The notes under the pieces: generated by a model
Told to the model about the DNA's origin: nothing
The model's database searches: none
What the model saw: only the letters and a program-made list of their open reading frames with translations
Translations under genes and position numbers: made by a program
In this document: positions 1 to 12,689 of the stretch, in pieces
Numbering within the stretch: position 1 is the stretch's first letter
Layout of the letters: the number at the start of each line of letters is the position of its first letter
Assembly (NCBI GenBank): GCA_016801885.1
Contig: CM028899.1
Span: forward strand, 17,933,501-17,997,500
Length of the DNA stretch: 64,000 bases
Reading direction: 5' to 3'
Origin: Toxotes chatareus
Lineage: Eukaryota > Chordata > Actinopteri > Toxotidae

Positions 1-3000
1 CACGGCCCCTGGGCTTCCTGCCCCACCTATTTCATGTGGACGAGTGAATGTCACTTTGTGGTGTAACTTTGTAGCCTCTTACAGCATTGAACTCTAGTTA
101 CATGAGGACAGACGATCCTCCGCTGTCTTTTTACTGTAGCAGAGTTTCACTGAACTCTGTAAAAGAAAGTACAAGGGGCACAAGGCTTTCACTTAAATTG
201 GATCAAAGCACAGATAAAAAGTTTCATCATGCATGTTCATTCACTACGTGTGAGCGCTAAAATGTCCTGAAATGAACATTCAGTCGGTTAAAACACTGAA
301 ATTAATCTGATCATTTGAGCCTGTTTCCTCTGTGAAGGAAACAGAAGAAAGGGAGTAAAAATGTTCAGGATACAAATTAAATGTGAGGAGGCTGAAGCAT
401 GAAGTGTTCTGCACAGGTCTTTTCCTCTCAAACTACCTTATTAATGTTAACACATAACACGTGGTGCAACTTCCGATGATATCCATCTGAGTCTGACCTT
501 GAGAGGGCCCTGTCCTGCAGGGTTTAGCCCCTTTGGAGAGCTCTTTACTGGGCATAAATATTCAAGTGAGTCGCAGGCTCTGCTGGGACCCACTCTGGAG
601 ATGAAATATGAAATGAAACTGGAATGCATACAGTGTGTCTTTACACACACACGTAGGCAGGTAGGCGTTTAAACTAATCTTAATCTAATCTGAATCCAAG
701 TTTTAACCCGTAGTACGTCTCAGCTTTTCTTCATGTCACCACACATGGTCGTCAGACACAAATTTGAATGCGTGGAGTTCAGTACAACAGCAGCCCCACT
801 GAGCTACTTTGTGCTCTATCCTAAGGATGTTAATGACGTGTACAGACTCTCCTGCAGGAAACCGGCTCCTGCATCTTGCTGAGGAAAATGTTTTTCATCA
901 GCTGTAACAACAACTTCACAGGATGTAAAATTATATCAGGGCCTCCAGTACTTTCAGTGACAGACACCGAGCAGGTGGTGGAGGCTATCAATACCTATCT
1001 GGTTAAACTGTGTCAGATGTATTTCTGATTGGCCCACACCAGCATCTTCTTCTGCACGTCAGCAAGTTGGAATTAAAAAACAAAAAGATTTTCCTTAGAA
1101 CATTTTCATAATAGTGTAGCAACAGAAAAACCCCTGATAGTTTTGGGATTAATCGAGACTCATTCACAATGAGAACACAGGCTGGTTTCATTATCTCTCT
1201 CTATTATCTAGTCATTGTGTTTGTGTCTGTAAAACAATATCTGACTGTCCCGGGGTGATGCCTACACAGTGGTGAATCTGATCTGAAGATAATTACTATT
1301 TCTGCTCAAACAGCTTGGCTTCTTGTTTATATTACAAACTATGGCACCTGTGGCTGGTTTCTATATGTGTGTGAGGCAGAGAGAGTGTGGCTGTGTGTGT
1401 TGTTTCTGTGTCACTCTACATTTGAGTATGTGATGTTTCTGCCTCCGCGTCCATGTACAGACATCCAATCCTTCACTTCTTCTTGTATTGAAAACTTTGT
1501 GCTCTGTCTCACCAGCTGCAGGACTGAATGGATGATTTTCACCAATGGCGGGAAAATTACTCTCTGCGGGATACTTGATTGGCCCCCCTGCTGTACGCAA
1601 CTGTAAGTTCTACCTTCAAATCACATAAACACTTTGACATCAGAATCCATTGAACGGCAGCAACACCAAGACTGTAGGAACAAAAACAACTCTTTAAAGT
1701 CAGATGGTGACGCCAGAGTTGTGTCATTAACTCATCACATTCATATCATTTAGAATCTGTTCCTCTAAACCAACATAAAATCAGTCAAATCAAATATGAA
1801 TGTAGACTTTTCAGCTTATGATTACATGACTGGTTGCAAACTAAAATTAAAACAAAAATCACTTTAAGAAAATGGAAGTGTAGTACAACTGTGGAGCTTT
1901 GAGTAGATCCAATACACAACTTGTGCCACAGATTGTTTGATGGCAGAGTGACAGGCCAATTAGACCTCTGTGTATGTTGAAGGTAAGGTGGGAGGGTAGA
2001 GCTGCAGGTAGTAAGCCTTTTTAACCACACATTTTTAACAACATTTTGACTCGACACAGCAGGAAAAGCACAAGTGAAACAAATCGTCTCTATCACGCCA
2101 CAGTCCCATCAAGTGTCCCAGGATGCTTTGCCAGTTCTGCTTCCTCGCTCCTCCATCCTGCAGTCCGTGACCTGGGAATTTATTGGGCCCTGCCAATCGT
2201 TAACGATCCAATCCCTTGTCTCAGAGGAGACATAGAGTCAGAAGAGAGGAGGGTCCCAGCGGAGCCCAGAGGATTCACAGGTGTATCCTTCACCGTACGT
2301 GCTCAACTGAATGGAAACACCCGTCCCATCGCAATCTGTTTATTATTGATTAGCTGATCTGATGGGAGTGTAAATACACCAGCTGGGCTGCTGTAGAAGC
2401 AACTTTACTGCAATATTAATGAGACTGCATGATTGTTATAGATTAGACAAACTACCTGTGGTAGAATGACTGAAGCTCTCAAGTTATTCATGGTTGGTCA
2501 TAAGATAAAAAAAAATGTTGCATGTATCTCAGACTCTGAATCATAAAAATATTCTTTCAGGTGTTTTTATCTTTTAACCTGTAACTGGTTTATTTCCACA
2601 TATTTAACTGGTAACATGTTTTGTGTAATAAGTGGTCTCGGTTTCCTGAAACGACACTGGAGTGTGCGAGCGTGTGCTGTTTGGGGAATACAATACTTCC
2701 ATCCTTCCCTTCATCTCTCGGGAGGCAGAAGTGAGGGGAGCAAAGAGTCATGTTTGCCAGATGGAAAGCTTCCCCAGAAAACTATGACAGTGAGCCAGCA
2801 TGCACAACACCAGGATGCCACAGCCAGGTAGCATGAGGAGTCACACAAAAGAGTTTTTTTTTTTCTTTTCCCAAAAATAAGGATAACAGATTACCAACAC
2901 TCACGACAGAATATTGTGGGTCCAACTGACCCCAGCAAACGCAAGGCTGATTTAACAAACTGAACGCAAAGGAGAACATTTATACTTGCTGATCAGATGA

Positions 3001-3458
3001 GAAATAAGGGGCAACACACTGCAGACAAACACTACCAGCTGAACCTTGGGCCTAGGCCTAGTGGGTCTGTTCAGTAATCTATACATGTCAGGGGATCAAT
3101 ATCCCCACCTCCTATTCAGAATGGTGTGATGCTGTGTTGATTAGTCTGCTTCGAGCACAACACCTCAGCCCTTCAGCGCTGATAAGTCAATGGAACCAGA
3201 GATTAAAACAACTTAACTGAAGAAAATTAAAGTCACCATTCAGAGGTTAAGTAAATGTGAATGCTGCAAATTGAAACAAATTTAATGCCAAAACTACTAA
3301 GTGAAAAAAAAAACTAAAATACCAAGTAAATAATGAGCATGATGTTTGAAAAGCTTAATCATTTATCTGTTTGCTGATCAATGTGAATACAATGTGGACA
3401 GTGTCAGAAGGTCAACAAACTAAATGAGGAGTAAATGATCAGAAAACTACTAAGTATA

Positions 3459-3462
<4 letters not shown>
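1..3462. other. Unique-looking non-coding DNA
   Basis: I see no convincing gene, RNA or recognisable mobile element here. Open frames are short and compositionally unremarkable. A segment at about 1521-1601 lies between an AG and a GTAAGT-like donor, but the sequence looks ordinary. Probably intergenic or intronic. Confidence 0.5.

Positions 3463-3502
<40 letters not shown>
3463..3502. repeat. (TG)n microsatellite
   Basis: Uninterrupted run of about 20 TG units on the plus strand. Confidence 0.97.
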
Positions 3503-3506
<4 letters not shown>

Positions 3507-3804
3507 CAGGACGGTCACAGACAAAACTCAGTTGAGTGGCAGCAATTACACTTGTGCTTTTCTTGTTGTGATGAGACAAAAAGAACTGACAAAAAGGATT
3601 TGTCCCGCCCTAATGGGTGCAGCAGACTATCGGGACCTTTAACCCCAGCTGTAATTCAAAACTAGCCGAGGGCCAGATGAGCCAAAATATCTCTGATTAG
3701 GAAGAATTTCCTCATTATCTCCATCACTGCAGTCATACTTGACTGTTATAAATAACACATGTTAAAGTGGTAAATTTCACCAACAATATCATCCGTCCAG
3801 TAGC

Positions 3805-4045
3805 TGGGATATCAGGCGGAGTTTTCCCCAGCCATGTCCTCCAGCTCTTCCTGAGGGTTCCCGAGGCGTTCCCAGATGTGATATACAATCCCTCCAGCAT
3901 ACTCTGGATCTGTCCCAGTATGTTCTCCCAGTTGGATGTTCCTAAAATATCTCCACAGGGCGTCATACACCACCCCAACCAACTCCTCTCAACACAAAGG
4001 AACAACAGATTTACTCCAAGTTCCTTCCAAATGCCTGAGCTCAGT
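3805..4045 (-). pseudogene. Non-LTR retrotransposon ORF, C-terminal relic
   Basis: Read on the minus strand, two pieces resemble the conserved C-terminal end of a LINE reverse-transcriptase polyprotein common in fish. About 3971-4010 reads LCVERSWLGW (the family has a block of the type 'L.VERSQLRW'). About 3824-3873, in another frame, reads WERLGNPQEELEDMAGE (the family has 'WE.LG.P.EELEE.AGE'). Frame changes and in-frame stops between them show decay. Upstream RT motifs are absent, as expected for a 5'-truncated copy. The exact LINE clade is not resolved. The plus-strand frame over the same bases is a shadow. Confidence 0.65.
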
Positions 4046-6926
4046 AACTCAACAATATCTCTGTTACTATCCTTTATTACTGTCTGGATCGAGCACCCGC
4101 AGCGTTGTTAGTTCAGTGGCAGCTGAGCTCTCTTTAATATGCTAATTTGTTGCTTATTTGTTTTGCTTGTGTTCTACATTTATGCATATTGTGTTAAATC
4201 ACTCTGTTATGCGAAGAATAAACGTTGCTGTTTCGTTACGTCCTTTGAGACATGTTGGCGACGATGAACCACAGTAATAAACACAACTCGGAACATCAGT
4301 CCCAACTGACTGCAGAACACACAAGAGAACTTCACAGTCTCTGCAGAAAAGTATATGCCTGGTGCTGTTTTAATACTGCCTGTCTAGTGACTGTCTGCTC
4401 GGGCTTCTTCAGTGCAGACTGTTGTGACACCATAGTTGATGAGAAGATGAGCAGACTGACGCGTCGCATACTAAACTGACGGCGGTTACATCTGCCACCA
4501 GGAGTGTGATAGAAAATTAAAATAGAAAATTGAAAGAGAGATGAAAAAGGAAAAAGAAAAAAACAGAACTCAAACATTAGAGAAGTGATGATAGGAGGAT
4601 GACATGTTGTGACAGACACATTGGGAAGTCTAGTATCTACAGTCCTTCTAGCTGTCTTTACTGTTCTGTGGTTACAGCACCTACTGTATTTATTTCAATT
4701 AACCCAACATACAGAACTGGTACTACAATACATCACCTGCCAGTCACATTTAATCCCAGTTAATTTCCTGAATGTTTTGCCCATCCTGTCTCTTGGCGCT
4801 ACAGTATTCTGCTGATAGTACTTTATGGGTAGTTTCTTTGTCCTCTCATCTCTCTCACATAGATTCTGACATAAACAAGAGAGAAGACAGATATACTGAG
4901 TGGTACTGGAATCACAGGGTGCTCACACATATGTTTAAGATATTGATTTGTATGTGTTATTTAAAACAAATGCATTTTGTGGTCATTTCTGTATGGTAAG
5001 GTTTTGTTTACACAGTCTGTGCCTGCAGATCTGGGCCTGAACACACCACAGTCAAGTCTGTTTTCAAGCTGTGGAATCCCATTCATATAAAAAAAAAGAC
5101 AAGCACATGATGAAATAACTTGATTATTGTTATGATTATCGCATTGATGGTCAATATTTGCTGTTGTACTGCTGGTTAATGTTTGTAATATAATTTTCAT
5201 AGTGTAGTGGTGGGACTCTGAAATTCCTCCTATGAAGATAAATTAGTTCCAGCAGAGCAAGAGCAGCAGATAAAGGGTAGTTTGGGAGCCCCAACTGGCA
5301 CATTGACTCCTTGACAATTAAACCCACACAATTACAGTATGAAATTCAAATTTAACTTCTCACCTGGAGCACCTTTATGTAGTTTATGCTCTCATGATTC
5401 ATCATTTTAGTTAATTTGTTATCATTCCACACTTTATTTCAGGCACATTAGTGCTCATAGAGGTGATCTGAGACATTACTGTAAAGACTGGTAATTTAAG
5501 TTTATTGCAAATGACTCCATACTGCAGGTGGAGCACCATGTCAGGACTCCTGATTCTATCATAATCTGCATCTGCTATGTTTCTTTAACTAACCAAGAGT
5601 TGGTTTGAGTTCAGGTCTACTTTTGCAGCAACGTGTTCTACAGATGTACAGCTGCACATGCAAAGCTGGAGCTCTCACATGTCAAAAGTGTATCTTAAAT
5701 ATTAAAATTAAATAAATGCAGTATTCATCCAAGAGGCATTAAAAATAAAAATTCAGGATCATTATTTATTGTTTCAGAGATTTGTCAGAACCTTGAAGCT
5801 TTCTTATCAACTTAGATCCTGAAAACCAAAGTTGTTTTGTAAATACTGGACTAAATGAATGTAAATGCAATGCGAAATATCAACAACCATCAGTGGACTG
5901 ATAGGCAGCATCTCTTCAGTCTGGTTCCTTTGTGACCTTTGAGTCTACAGGTTGTTAGTAACAAAACACTACATGAGCTGAAGTCTCTGATTAGTTCCTC
6001 CTCTCTGACTGAAGGAGTGCTAATCAGAGAAATCTACTGCTATTAATACCACCCGACAAGATTTGGTGAAATAACTCAGATATGTAATTTGCATATTGTG
6101 TACACAAGTATGCAAATAATACAAATTGGATAATGTGATAGCAGCACGAATTGCACACATCATTAATTTATTATAAGACAAAAGTCAGGAAATATCTAAG
6201 TTTAGGAAGTTAAAACATTTTTCAAGGTTTAGGTTAAGGTTAGGTGAGGAAACACATCAGATCAGGGCAGCAAAAACTTTTGACATAATCAAATAAAACA
6301 CAGTGTAACTGATTTACAAAGATATTACTAGATTTATTTTTGTGCATGTGGCATACATGCAATTCAGGATACACTTTTCTAGTACCTCTGGTTGATTGAG
6401 CTGAGAACTGTGCAGATGCCGGGGTCACACTGACATGAGTGAAAACTGTGTCCTTAGATTCTGAATTTGCCTTTTCCACCCATGCCCCTGTTGAACAGGT
6501 CTGAGTCAGTGCAACCTCCCAGAACATTCCACTCTGAGATCAGTGAGTCACACATCTTACCTACATACAAGCTGCTGCTGCTGCTGCTGGCGTCATGATG
6601 CACAGTTTTTCTGTCAAGAGCTGCCCTTGAGAAGCTGTCGCCTGGGGGGCTTGGAGTTGGGGCTATGAAACCCTTCAACACACCCACTGTTTCTTTCCGG
6701 ATCCCTGTTATTTAATGATTACAGTCTTCAGCTTGCTTGTGTTTCATAGCATGGAAATACCTGTTCCCTGGTGTGTCTACGTATGTGAAATGAACACACT
6801 TTTCCAGGTATGATGGCAAATGGTAGTTGTTATAAGTGTCCTGCTAACTCTCTATTTCTGGGGGTTGAGAAATGGGCTGAGAGGAAACAAGAGAGAGGTT
6901 TGTCATTATGTCCCTCATTTCATCAT
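4046..6926. other. Non-coding DNA
   Basis: Mostly AT-rich unique sequence. It contains a short degenerate TTAGG-like stretch at about 6226-6245 and a (GCT)6 run at 6571-6590. The (GCT)6 run reads as a serine tract on the minus strand just before a strong donor-like site (see findings). No gene can be supported. Confidence 0.45.
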
Positions 6927-6953
6927 TGTGTGTGTGTGTGTGTGTGTGTGTGT
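6927..6953. repeat. (TG)n microsatellite
   Basis: About 13 TG units. They account for the CVCVCV stretch of the open frame spanning this point. Confidence 0.95.
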
Positions 6954-9900
6954 ACCCTCATCTCATCAGAGCGCTGATAGCTTTCTGATCCCCCCATTTC
7001 CTCTTGTAACACACCCCCACACACACTACACAGGATGTATTGACCGTAACAATGAAAGACTGATTCTTTCCTTCGTGATAATCACACATTATTTCTCTGC
7101 GGATGTCAGGATTAGAGAGAGACAGAGTGGAGGAAAAGAAAGAAAGAAGGAGAAGAAAGGAGCACCATGGTCTGCTTGGTATAAAATATCACACATATTC
7201 AGACATGCAACCTTGTTAAAACATTTGTGCATAGTGTTTGGCAATATCCTAATGGCGAGTTCATTCACATTGTAGCACTTATCACTCGCTTTTTGGCACC
7301 GTTAAGGTGCCTTTTAGTAAAACCATGTTCCCCGTGTTCCAGGGGAGCTGCTCTGTGATCCACAGATCAGACTGTGGATGTATGCACCTATGTGTGAATG
7401 TGTCCTGTGTGAGTGTGGCACAGAGCAGTAACCCCCAGATAACTGTAAATAAATACATTTAGAATTAGATTTGCGCACATGTACAGAACTTTCCATGGAT
7501 GGTGAGACCCCTGTTCACTTCTACATGATTTGTCCTTTTAAAGTTAAATAACTTTTCTGAAATACTGTGAAGACAGAAAGTAAACAAGACTAAAATACAT
7601 ATTATGGTGAGATAAAAACATAAAATACAGTGGAGTGAATTGCAGATAAATGGAAATACATGCAGAAAAACAGGACTAAATCAGCAAGTCCTCCAAACTA
7701 AATGACCCATAAAAGCATCTCTTGAAACAGTGGCCCTATGGCGGCTGGCATCGTGAACCATCATCATCATGGTCATGGAAACAAGCAACGTCCCCCTGTG
7801 TAAAAGTCCTGTGTTTTGTCAACCCATCCCACCACATTCACCTCCTCCTAATGCAGACTTTGTCCCGGTGTGTTTCCAGAGTCTGGACTATTGATTCTGG
7901 AAGTTAGTCAAAAAAAAAAGAAAACAAAACACATCTGAGCTCCTGGTGGCTTGTTGCCTTGGTAATGAGGCGAGTCTGGGTGTGTGAGATAACCAAGTCT
8001 GTGGTCCAAACACATCCACGTGCACAAAATTGACCTCACGCACACACACACACACTATTTGTGTAGTACTTGGAGAGGGAGACCAAAGTTCCTATATAGA
8101 TAATAAGTCAAACAACAACCAATCAGCTCTAATAAACTAACGGAATAAGACAAAGATCGAGTGGCTAAGGGAATAAGTTTCCTTCATCTTGTGAAATTAA
8201 GATGAATCTGAGTCGAAGGCAGGTTCAGAACCTCAAAATACCCATAGAAGCTATTTATGTGTCATCATAATCACATACTAAACACAAAATACTTGAGCGC
8301 TACAGTATATCATAGTCAAACTTACTAGGACGCTTAACCTTTCAGAATAAATGGGCTGTTACAAGAAAACATCTAAACTCCCACAGAATGTTCCTGCGAG
8401 ACTAATGTTCTTGAACAAGCACATGAAGCTGAATCATATGTTTCCCATTCAGGGAAAATGACTGAAACATAAGTTCTGTGACAGGACATAAGGTCTCTTA
8501 TAGCTAATCTACTGTGTTTACAAAAAAAAAGAAAAAACACCAAAAGTTAACTTGTTTTTTCCCCATTTTTCATAATTAAAAGCAGCACCAGTATAATTGT
8601 TATCATTTAGCAAATCACTGAAAGAAAAATACCATTGCTGTGCCTGTTTCCCAGGAAAATTTAACATAAAATGGTAAAGGTTACTTGCCAGGACCCTGAA
8701 CAGGCTGAGTGGTTTAGAAAATGGGTAAATGCTAAAGGTTACTAAGTGCTGGGAAAATTAGTTTATTAATGTCAGAGACAGGGAGAGAGAGAGGATAGAA
8801 GTCATTAAGGAAAGAGAGAGAGGCATTTTCAGCTTTGTGTGCCTTTGTGCGGGTAATATTGACTGACGGCACATTGATTTACTTAAGTGCAATACGTCAT
8901 GCGGCTCAAATCAATCATTGACACGATGGGTGATCTAGTACACGCCATATTTAACATCATACACATGTTGGCTCAGTGTGCGGCACTGATTCTGGCAGGG
9001 TCCTGTGGAGTTAAGTGGTGTTGACAAAGTGTTTACTTGTTGACACAGTGGGGTGTGTTCAAGTTTGTGAGGCTGACATTCACAATACTTTTATTGCTAA
9101 ATGGGGGCTGTTACAGAAAATGGTAAGCTGCTATATAAACTTTGTCTGGCCTCTTTTATAGCTGCGTCTCACACACTCACATCAGAGACACATACACCTA
9201 GACACATGTATGATTATGAGATAATGGGCCCCTGAGAACAAACATGTAAAAGGCCCTCCACTTTCCTCCACAGCAGCCAGACATGCAGGACACAATTGTT
9301 TGCATTTATTTTATCTCTTCTTTGTCATTTTGTGTCTCTTTGTGGTCTTTTTGCATCTTATTGTATTTCTTTTAAGTTGTTTTAGATTATGGTTCAAAAA
9401 ATAAATCGGAAAGCTGAGAGGAAAGATTTGTTTGAGTCAGAGCAGGCAGAGTGAGGTAAGGGAAGTGATTCAGATGATTCAGATGACCTGATGATGAGAG
9501 CACCTGTTAATGAGTACGTGTCTGCTTGTGAGATTTGCTCATTAGCATAATCAAAGCCCCCAATTTGCTACCTGTTCGAAATGATCTCCCACAAAGTGGA
9601 GCTTCAGGTCCTGCTCTCAGCAATTAGTAGATGGAAACACTTAACAGTGTCAGACATGAAAAAAATTTGATAACAAATGAAGTCGACATTGCATCACCCC
9701 GTCATTCTCTCGAGAGCTGTACTCAACTTTCTGAGCTTTCTCTTTATTCTCTTCTTCCACAGTGAAATGCTTCTTCCGAGAAGCAAGCCTCAAAGTTATA
9801 ACTCACAAATCTCACGACAAGATGTAGAAACGTCTTCTTTGTCAATTAACTGCTGCTGTTCTGCTGTAGACTGTGCGTGCTGAATCCTTACACAGAGAAG

Positions 9901-10038
9901 CTGAAGTAGCGCGCCCTTAGAGAATCCTGGCACGCCTAGCATCACTGGATTTCTAATTTCACTGACCAAATGAATGTCCCTGTGGAGTTGTTGCTATCGC
10001 AGATGTTTGAATATGGCCCTTTTTTTTTTTCCTTTCAG
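6954..10038. other. Non-coding DNA
   Basis: Unique-looking AT-rich sequence with a short (CA)n at about 8040-8054 and purine-rich runs around 8780-8820. No coding region or mobile element recognised. Confidence 0.45.
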
Positions 10039-10128
10039 GACAACCTACTGAATATGGTCATATCTGTGTTGCTGTGTTATAACCATGCAGAGGTAACCAC
10101 TGAACTGGTATCGCAGATGACAGGAAAG
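10039..10128 (+). other. Candidate internal exon (splice-site appearance only)
   Basis: A strong acceptor (T-rich tract then CCTTTCAG, ending at 10038) precedes an open segment. It meets AG|GTAACC at 10092/10093 and AAG|GTAACA at 10128/10129. The two versions are 54 and 90 nt, both multiples of three and open in one frame. The peptide starts DNLLNMVISVLLCY and matches no family I recognise. Sites like this occur by chance in introns, so this is only a candidate. Confidence 0.2.
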
Positions 10129-10549
10129 GTAACAAATTGCTGTTTTGTTATTTATGCACCTTTAAAACAAAATAAAGAACTGTTGGTGTTGTGTTGGTAT
10201 CTTAAAATGCGTTGCGCTGACAGAAGTGTGAGGCCTTGTGCTTTCAAATAATGATTACTTTGTCAAAGTTTTCCAAATGAGGTTACAAACCCTTTGTCCG
10301 GCCTGTAGCTTGAAGCCCTATTACACCTAACGTGAGATGAATGGATAATAACTTAATTATAATAACACATAGCACAGTGGTACAAAATCCTATCCCTCTC
10401 TAAACTACAACTCTGTTCACAATTAACTGTTGCCCTGGCACAGGACAAGAATAATTCAGCAACAGGTGTTTTACTTTGCATGTTGACCAAAAAAAACAAT
10501 GACTCAGCATTAAAAATATTCATAGTAAAGTCAGTTTAATATATATAGT

Positions 10550-10577
10550 TTGATTGATTGATTGATTGGTTGATTGC
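10550..10577. repeat. (GATT)n microsatellite, imperfect
   Basis: Six or so GATT units with one GGTT interruption. Confidence 0.85.
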
Positions 10578-10597
10578 CTGTATTGTATTAGTTGTGA

Positions 10598-10760
10598 AGA
10601 CAGTGAGTCAGCCAGGGCATCAGTCACCCCCCGGCGGGATGCTTGAGAAGAAGCACTTCAGAAGAAGAGAGTTCTATTTGGTGCAAAGTTTGTACTACTT
10701 TTCACTTTATTATTTGATGCTCAGACACTGAGTCAGCTAAAACAGCAGGGGATGCCGAAG
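10598..10760 (+). repeat. Diverged repeat unit carrying two TGAGTCA motifs
   Basis: Two TGAGTCAGC cores lie at 10604 and 10729. The second is followed by TAAAACA and then GATGCC. Between them is TTTGTACTACTTTTCACT. A second pair with the same order of blocks lies at 12456-12680 on the same strand. The family is not identified. TGAGTCA is the AP-1 consensus, and TGAGTCAGC resembles a half of the Maf recognition element. Confidence 0.55.
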
Positions 10761-10820
10761 GAAACTTTTATTAGCTCCTGTCACTTTTAAAGTAATAGGT
10801 CTGTTATGACAGTGGTTCTC

Positions 10821-10822
<2 letters not shown>

Positions 10823-10865
<43 letters not shown>
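10823..10865. repeat. (CT)n microsatellite
   Basis: About 21 uninterrupted CT units. Confidence 0.97.
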
Positions 10866-10868
<3 letters not shown>

Positions 10869-11252
10869 TCTAGCCTCAGGACCCACATTTGTCATGAGTC
10901 ATTAAGTTGCTACCCAAATTTTTGAATCACTCAAATTCTTTTCACATAAAATAGTGCAGGAACGCACAATGCCTTCATGCACTTATGAAATTAAAAGAAT
11001 CCAGAATTAAAGGTAGAATACATGCGTTTTAAAGAATGAAGACGTAGTGATGCTCATCACATTTCAAGAATCTACATATTACTGTGGCAAGTTAACCTAT
11101 CAAGAGATATATACTGAACAGCCCTGTATTGTGAAGAATATTCAGTAGCACACAAACCAGACCTAAGTTTGGGGGAACTAATGGGAAAACTGGGGATTTG
11201 GTTTTCTCCTGACAAGAGCCTCAGTGTCAGGGTGATGGTGATGGTAGACTGA

Positions 11253-11330
11253 TCAGTTTCTCTGCTTTGTCTTCAGCTGGACCAGAGCTGAGACGCCACA
11301 TTCACAAAGATAGGTGGTGCTGAAAGGTTG
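11253..11330 (-). pseudogene. hAT transposase C-terminal relic (ZBED/SCAND3-like)
   Basis: The minus-strand frame ends in PFSTTYLCECGVSALVQLK, then TKQRN and a stop. This matches the C-terminal hAT dimerisation motif of vertebrate hAT-derived transposases and their domesticated relatives, of the type 'PF.S.YLCE..FSAL..IKTK.RN.L'. The family normally continues with a leucine and an acidic helix; here a TGA replaces that continuation. Only this short block is recognisable; the residues upstream to 11543 are not clearly of the same origin. It is a dead fragment. Confidence 0.55.
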
Positions 11331-11570
11331 GATCATTTTGATTTCATGGGTGGTGAGGGATGGATGCACCAGAACTGGGGGAGGCTTACGCAGAGTCTGG
11401 CAGAGTCTCTTTGTTGCTCGGCAACGTGACGCTTTCCATATTGATTTTCCGAAAGGGATCACATAACTAGTCGTCATTCCAATGTTGCTCTGGGAAGTAG
11501 TCATTAAACCAATACTGCAGTTTGAGGAGATGGACAGAAACATTGCTCGCCAAAACCAGCTGATACAAGG

Positions 11571-11953
11571 ACAGTTTCTTTCCCCAGGCTGTGGCTCTGA
11601 TGAATATGTGACTGTTTTTTCCCACTACCTCCTTCAGCATCTTTCGTTTGCACAACATTTTTTCCACTACCTCATTTCACCGTCTCTTTTTTTGTTTGCA
11701 CTATAACCTGCACTATTTTTCTCAATAGTCTGAATATATATTTATATACATGTAAATAGTGCACTACCCACATTCAGACTGTCCCATTGCACCATTAGTA
11801 ACTGGAAAAAAAAAAAATTGTTGTTCCGTCGGTTGTGCGTTGTTGTTGTTGTTGTTGTTGTTTTTGTTGTTGTACCGCATGAGAGCAAGAAAAACCGGAG
11901 TCAAATTCCTTGTTTGTATGTACAAACTTGGCCAATAAATCTGATTCTGATTC
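11571..11953 (+). mobile_element. L2-like LINE 3' end, copy 1 (5'-truncated)
   Basis: The plus strand begins inside the last codons of a LINE ORF: 11573-11611 reads SFFPQAVALMNM then a stop, the usual end of fish L2-type reverse-transcriptase ORFs. A 3' UTR follows with T-rich blocks, a (TTG)n stretch (about 11840-11875), CCAATAAA and a short (CTGATT)n tail. A second copy lies inverted at 34580-35017 and is recognisable from the same truncation point to the same tail. Non-autonomous, dead copy. Confidence 0.8.
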
Positions 11954-12455
11954 TTTGCTTCAGGGCATTTTTACTTGCGGTGTTTAGTTGTTGTGCCTCA
12001 AGACAAACATTGGGAAACATGTCGAGCCTATTTTTATTTGATTTGCCCACAATGCTATCTTCTTTATCTTTTCAAAACTGTTGTGTCCCTTCCCTTGCAT
12101 GGACACATTTAACAAGTTTAATACATCAGTCAGAGAGGCAACTTGTACAAGGCATGTTTTCATGCTTGAATTATCGCTAACTACTGATGTGATGACGACA
12201 GTTCTGGACATTGCTGTCAGGATACTGCAGGCAGCAAATGGGTGCTGCATGCCTGCTGCCCTCATGGTAAAGTGTGTCCTTCAAAGGAAAAGTACAACTT
12301 TTGAAATTATTCACGCACACATCCACAACTCACCCCCAGTGGGCAGTGGGTCGAAACCCACCAGCTGAGAAAGGAGGTGTCATGATGTATTTTTGGTGTT
12401 ATCATGTGCTTTTGATTTGTACGACTTTTGCATCTTTTTTCCTAGTCCATGGTTA

Positions 12456-12680
12456 TCAGACGCTGAGTCAGCTAAAACACTGGCAATGCCAGAGGGGCCT
12501 TTTCAGAAAGGTATCATAAAAAGTTGGCACAGTCAGTATGACATCCAGTTTGTACTCTATTTCACTGACAGTGTGTGTATCATTATACAGTAGTGTCTGC
12601 TTTTAGTGAGAATGGTTTGTGAGGCTCTGAGTCAGCTAGAGCATCAGTGAGACCTTGGGAAGCATTGTAGAAAAGAGTGG
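12456..12680 (+). repeat. Second diverged repeat pair with TGAGTCA motifs
   Basis: TGAGTCAGCTA cores lie at 12464 and 12628. The first is followed by AAACACTGGCAATGCC, the second by GAGCATCAGTGAG. TTTGTACTCTATTTCACT lies between them, matching the block between the cores at 10604 and 10729. Same strand and order as the first pair. Confidence 0.55.
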
Positions 12681-12689
12681 TCTGTTTAA

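Noticed and set aside
1521..1601. Segment between an AG and GTAAGTT as an exon
   Set aside because: The acceptor side is weak, the peptide is unremarkable and nothing nearby supports a gene.
6820..7275. 151-codon plus-strand frame
   Set aside because: Spans a (TG)n run and shows no conserved feature.
12340..12365. GTGGGTCGAAACCCAC resembling a tRNA T-arm
   Set aside because: The loop has six bases, not seven, and there is no A box, acceptor stem or anticodon arm.
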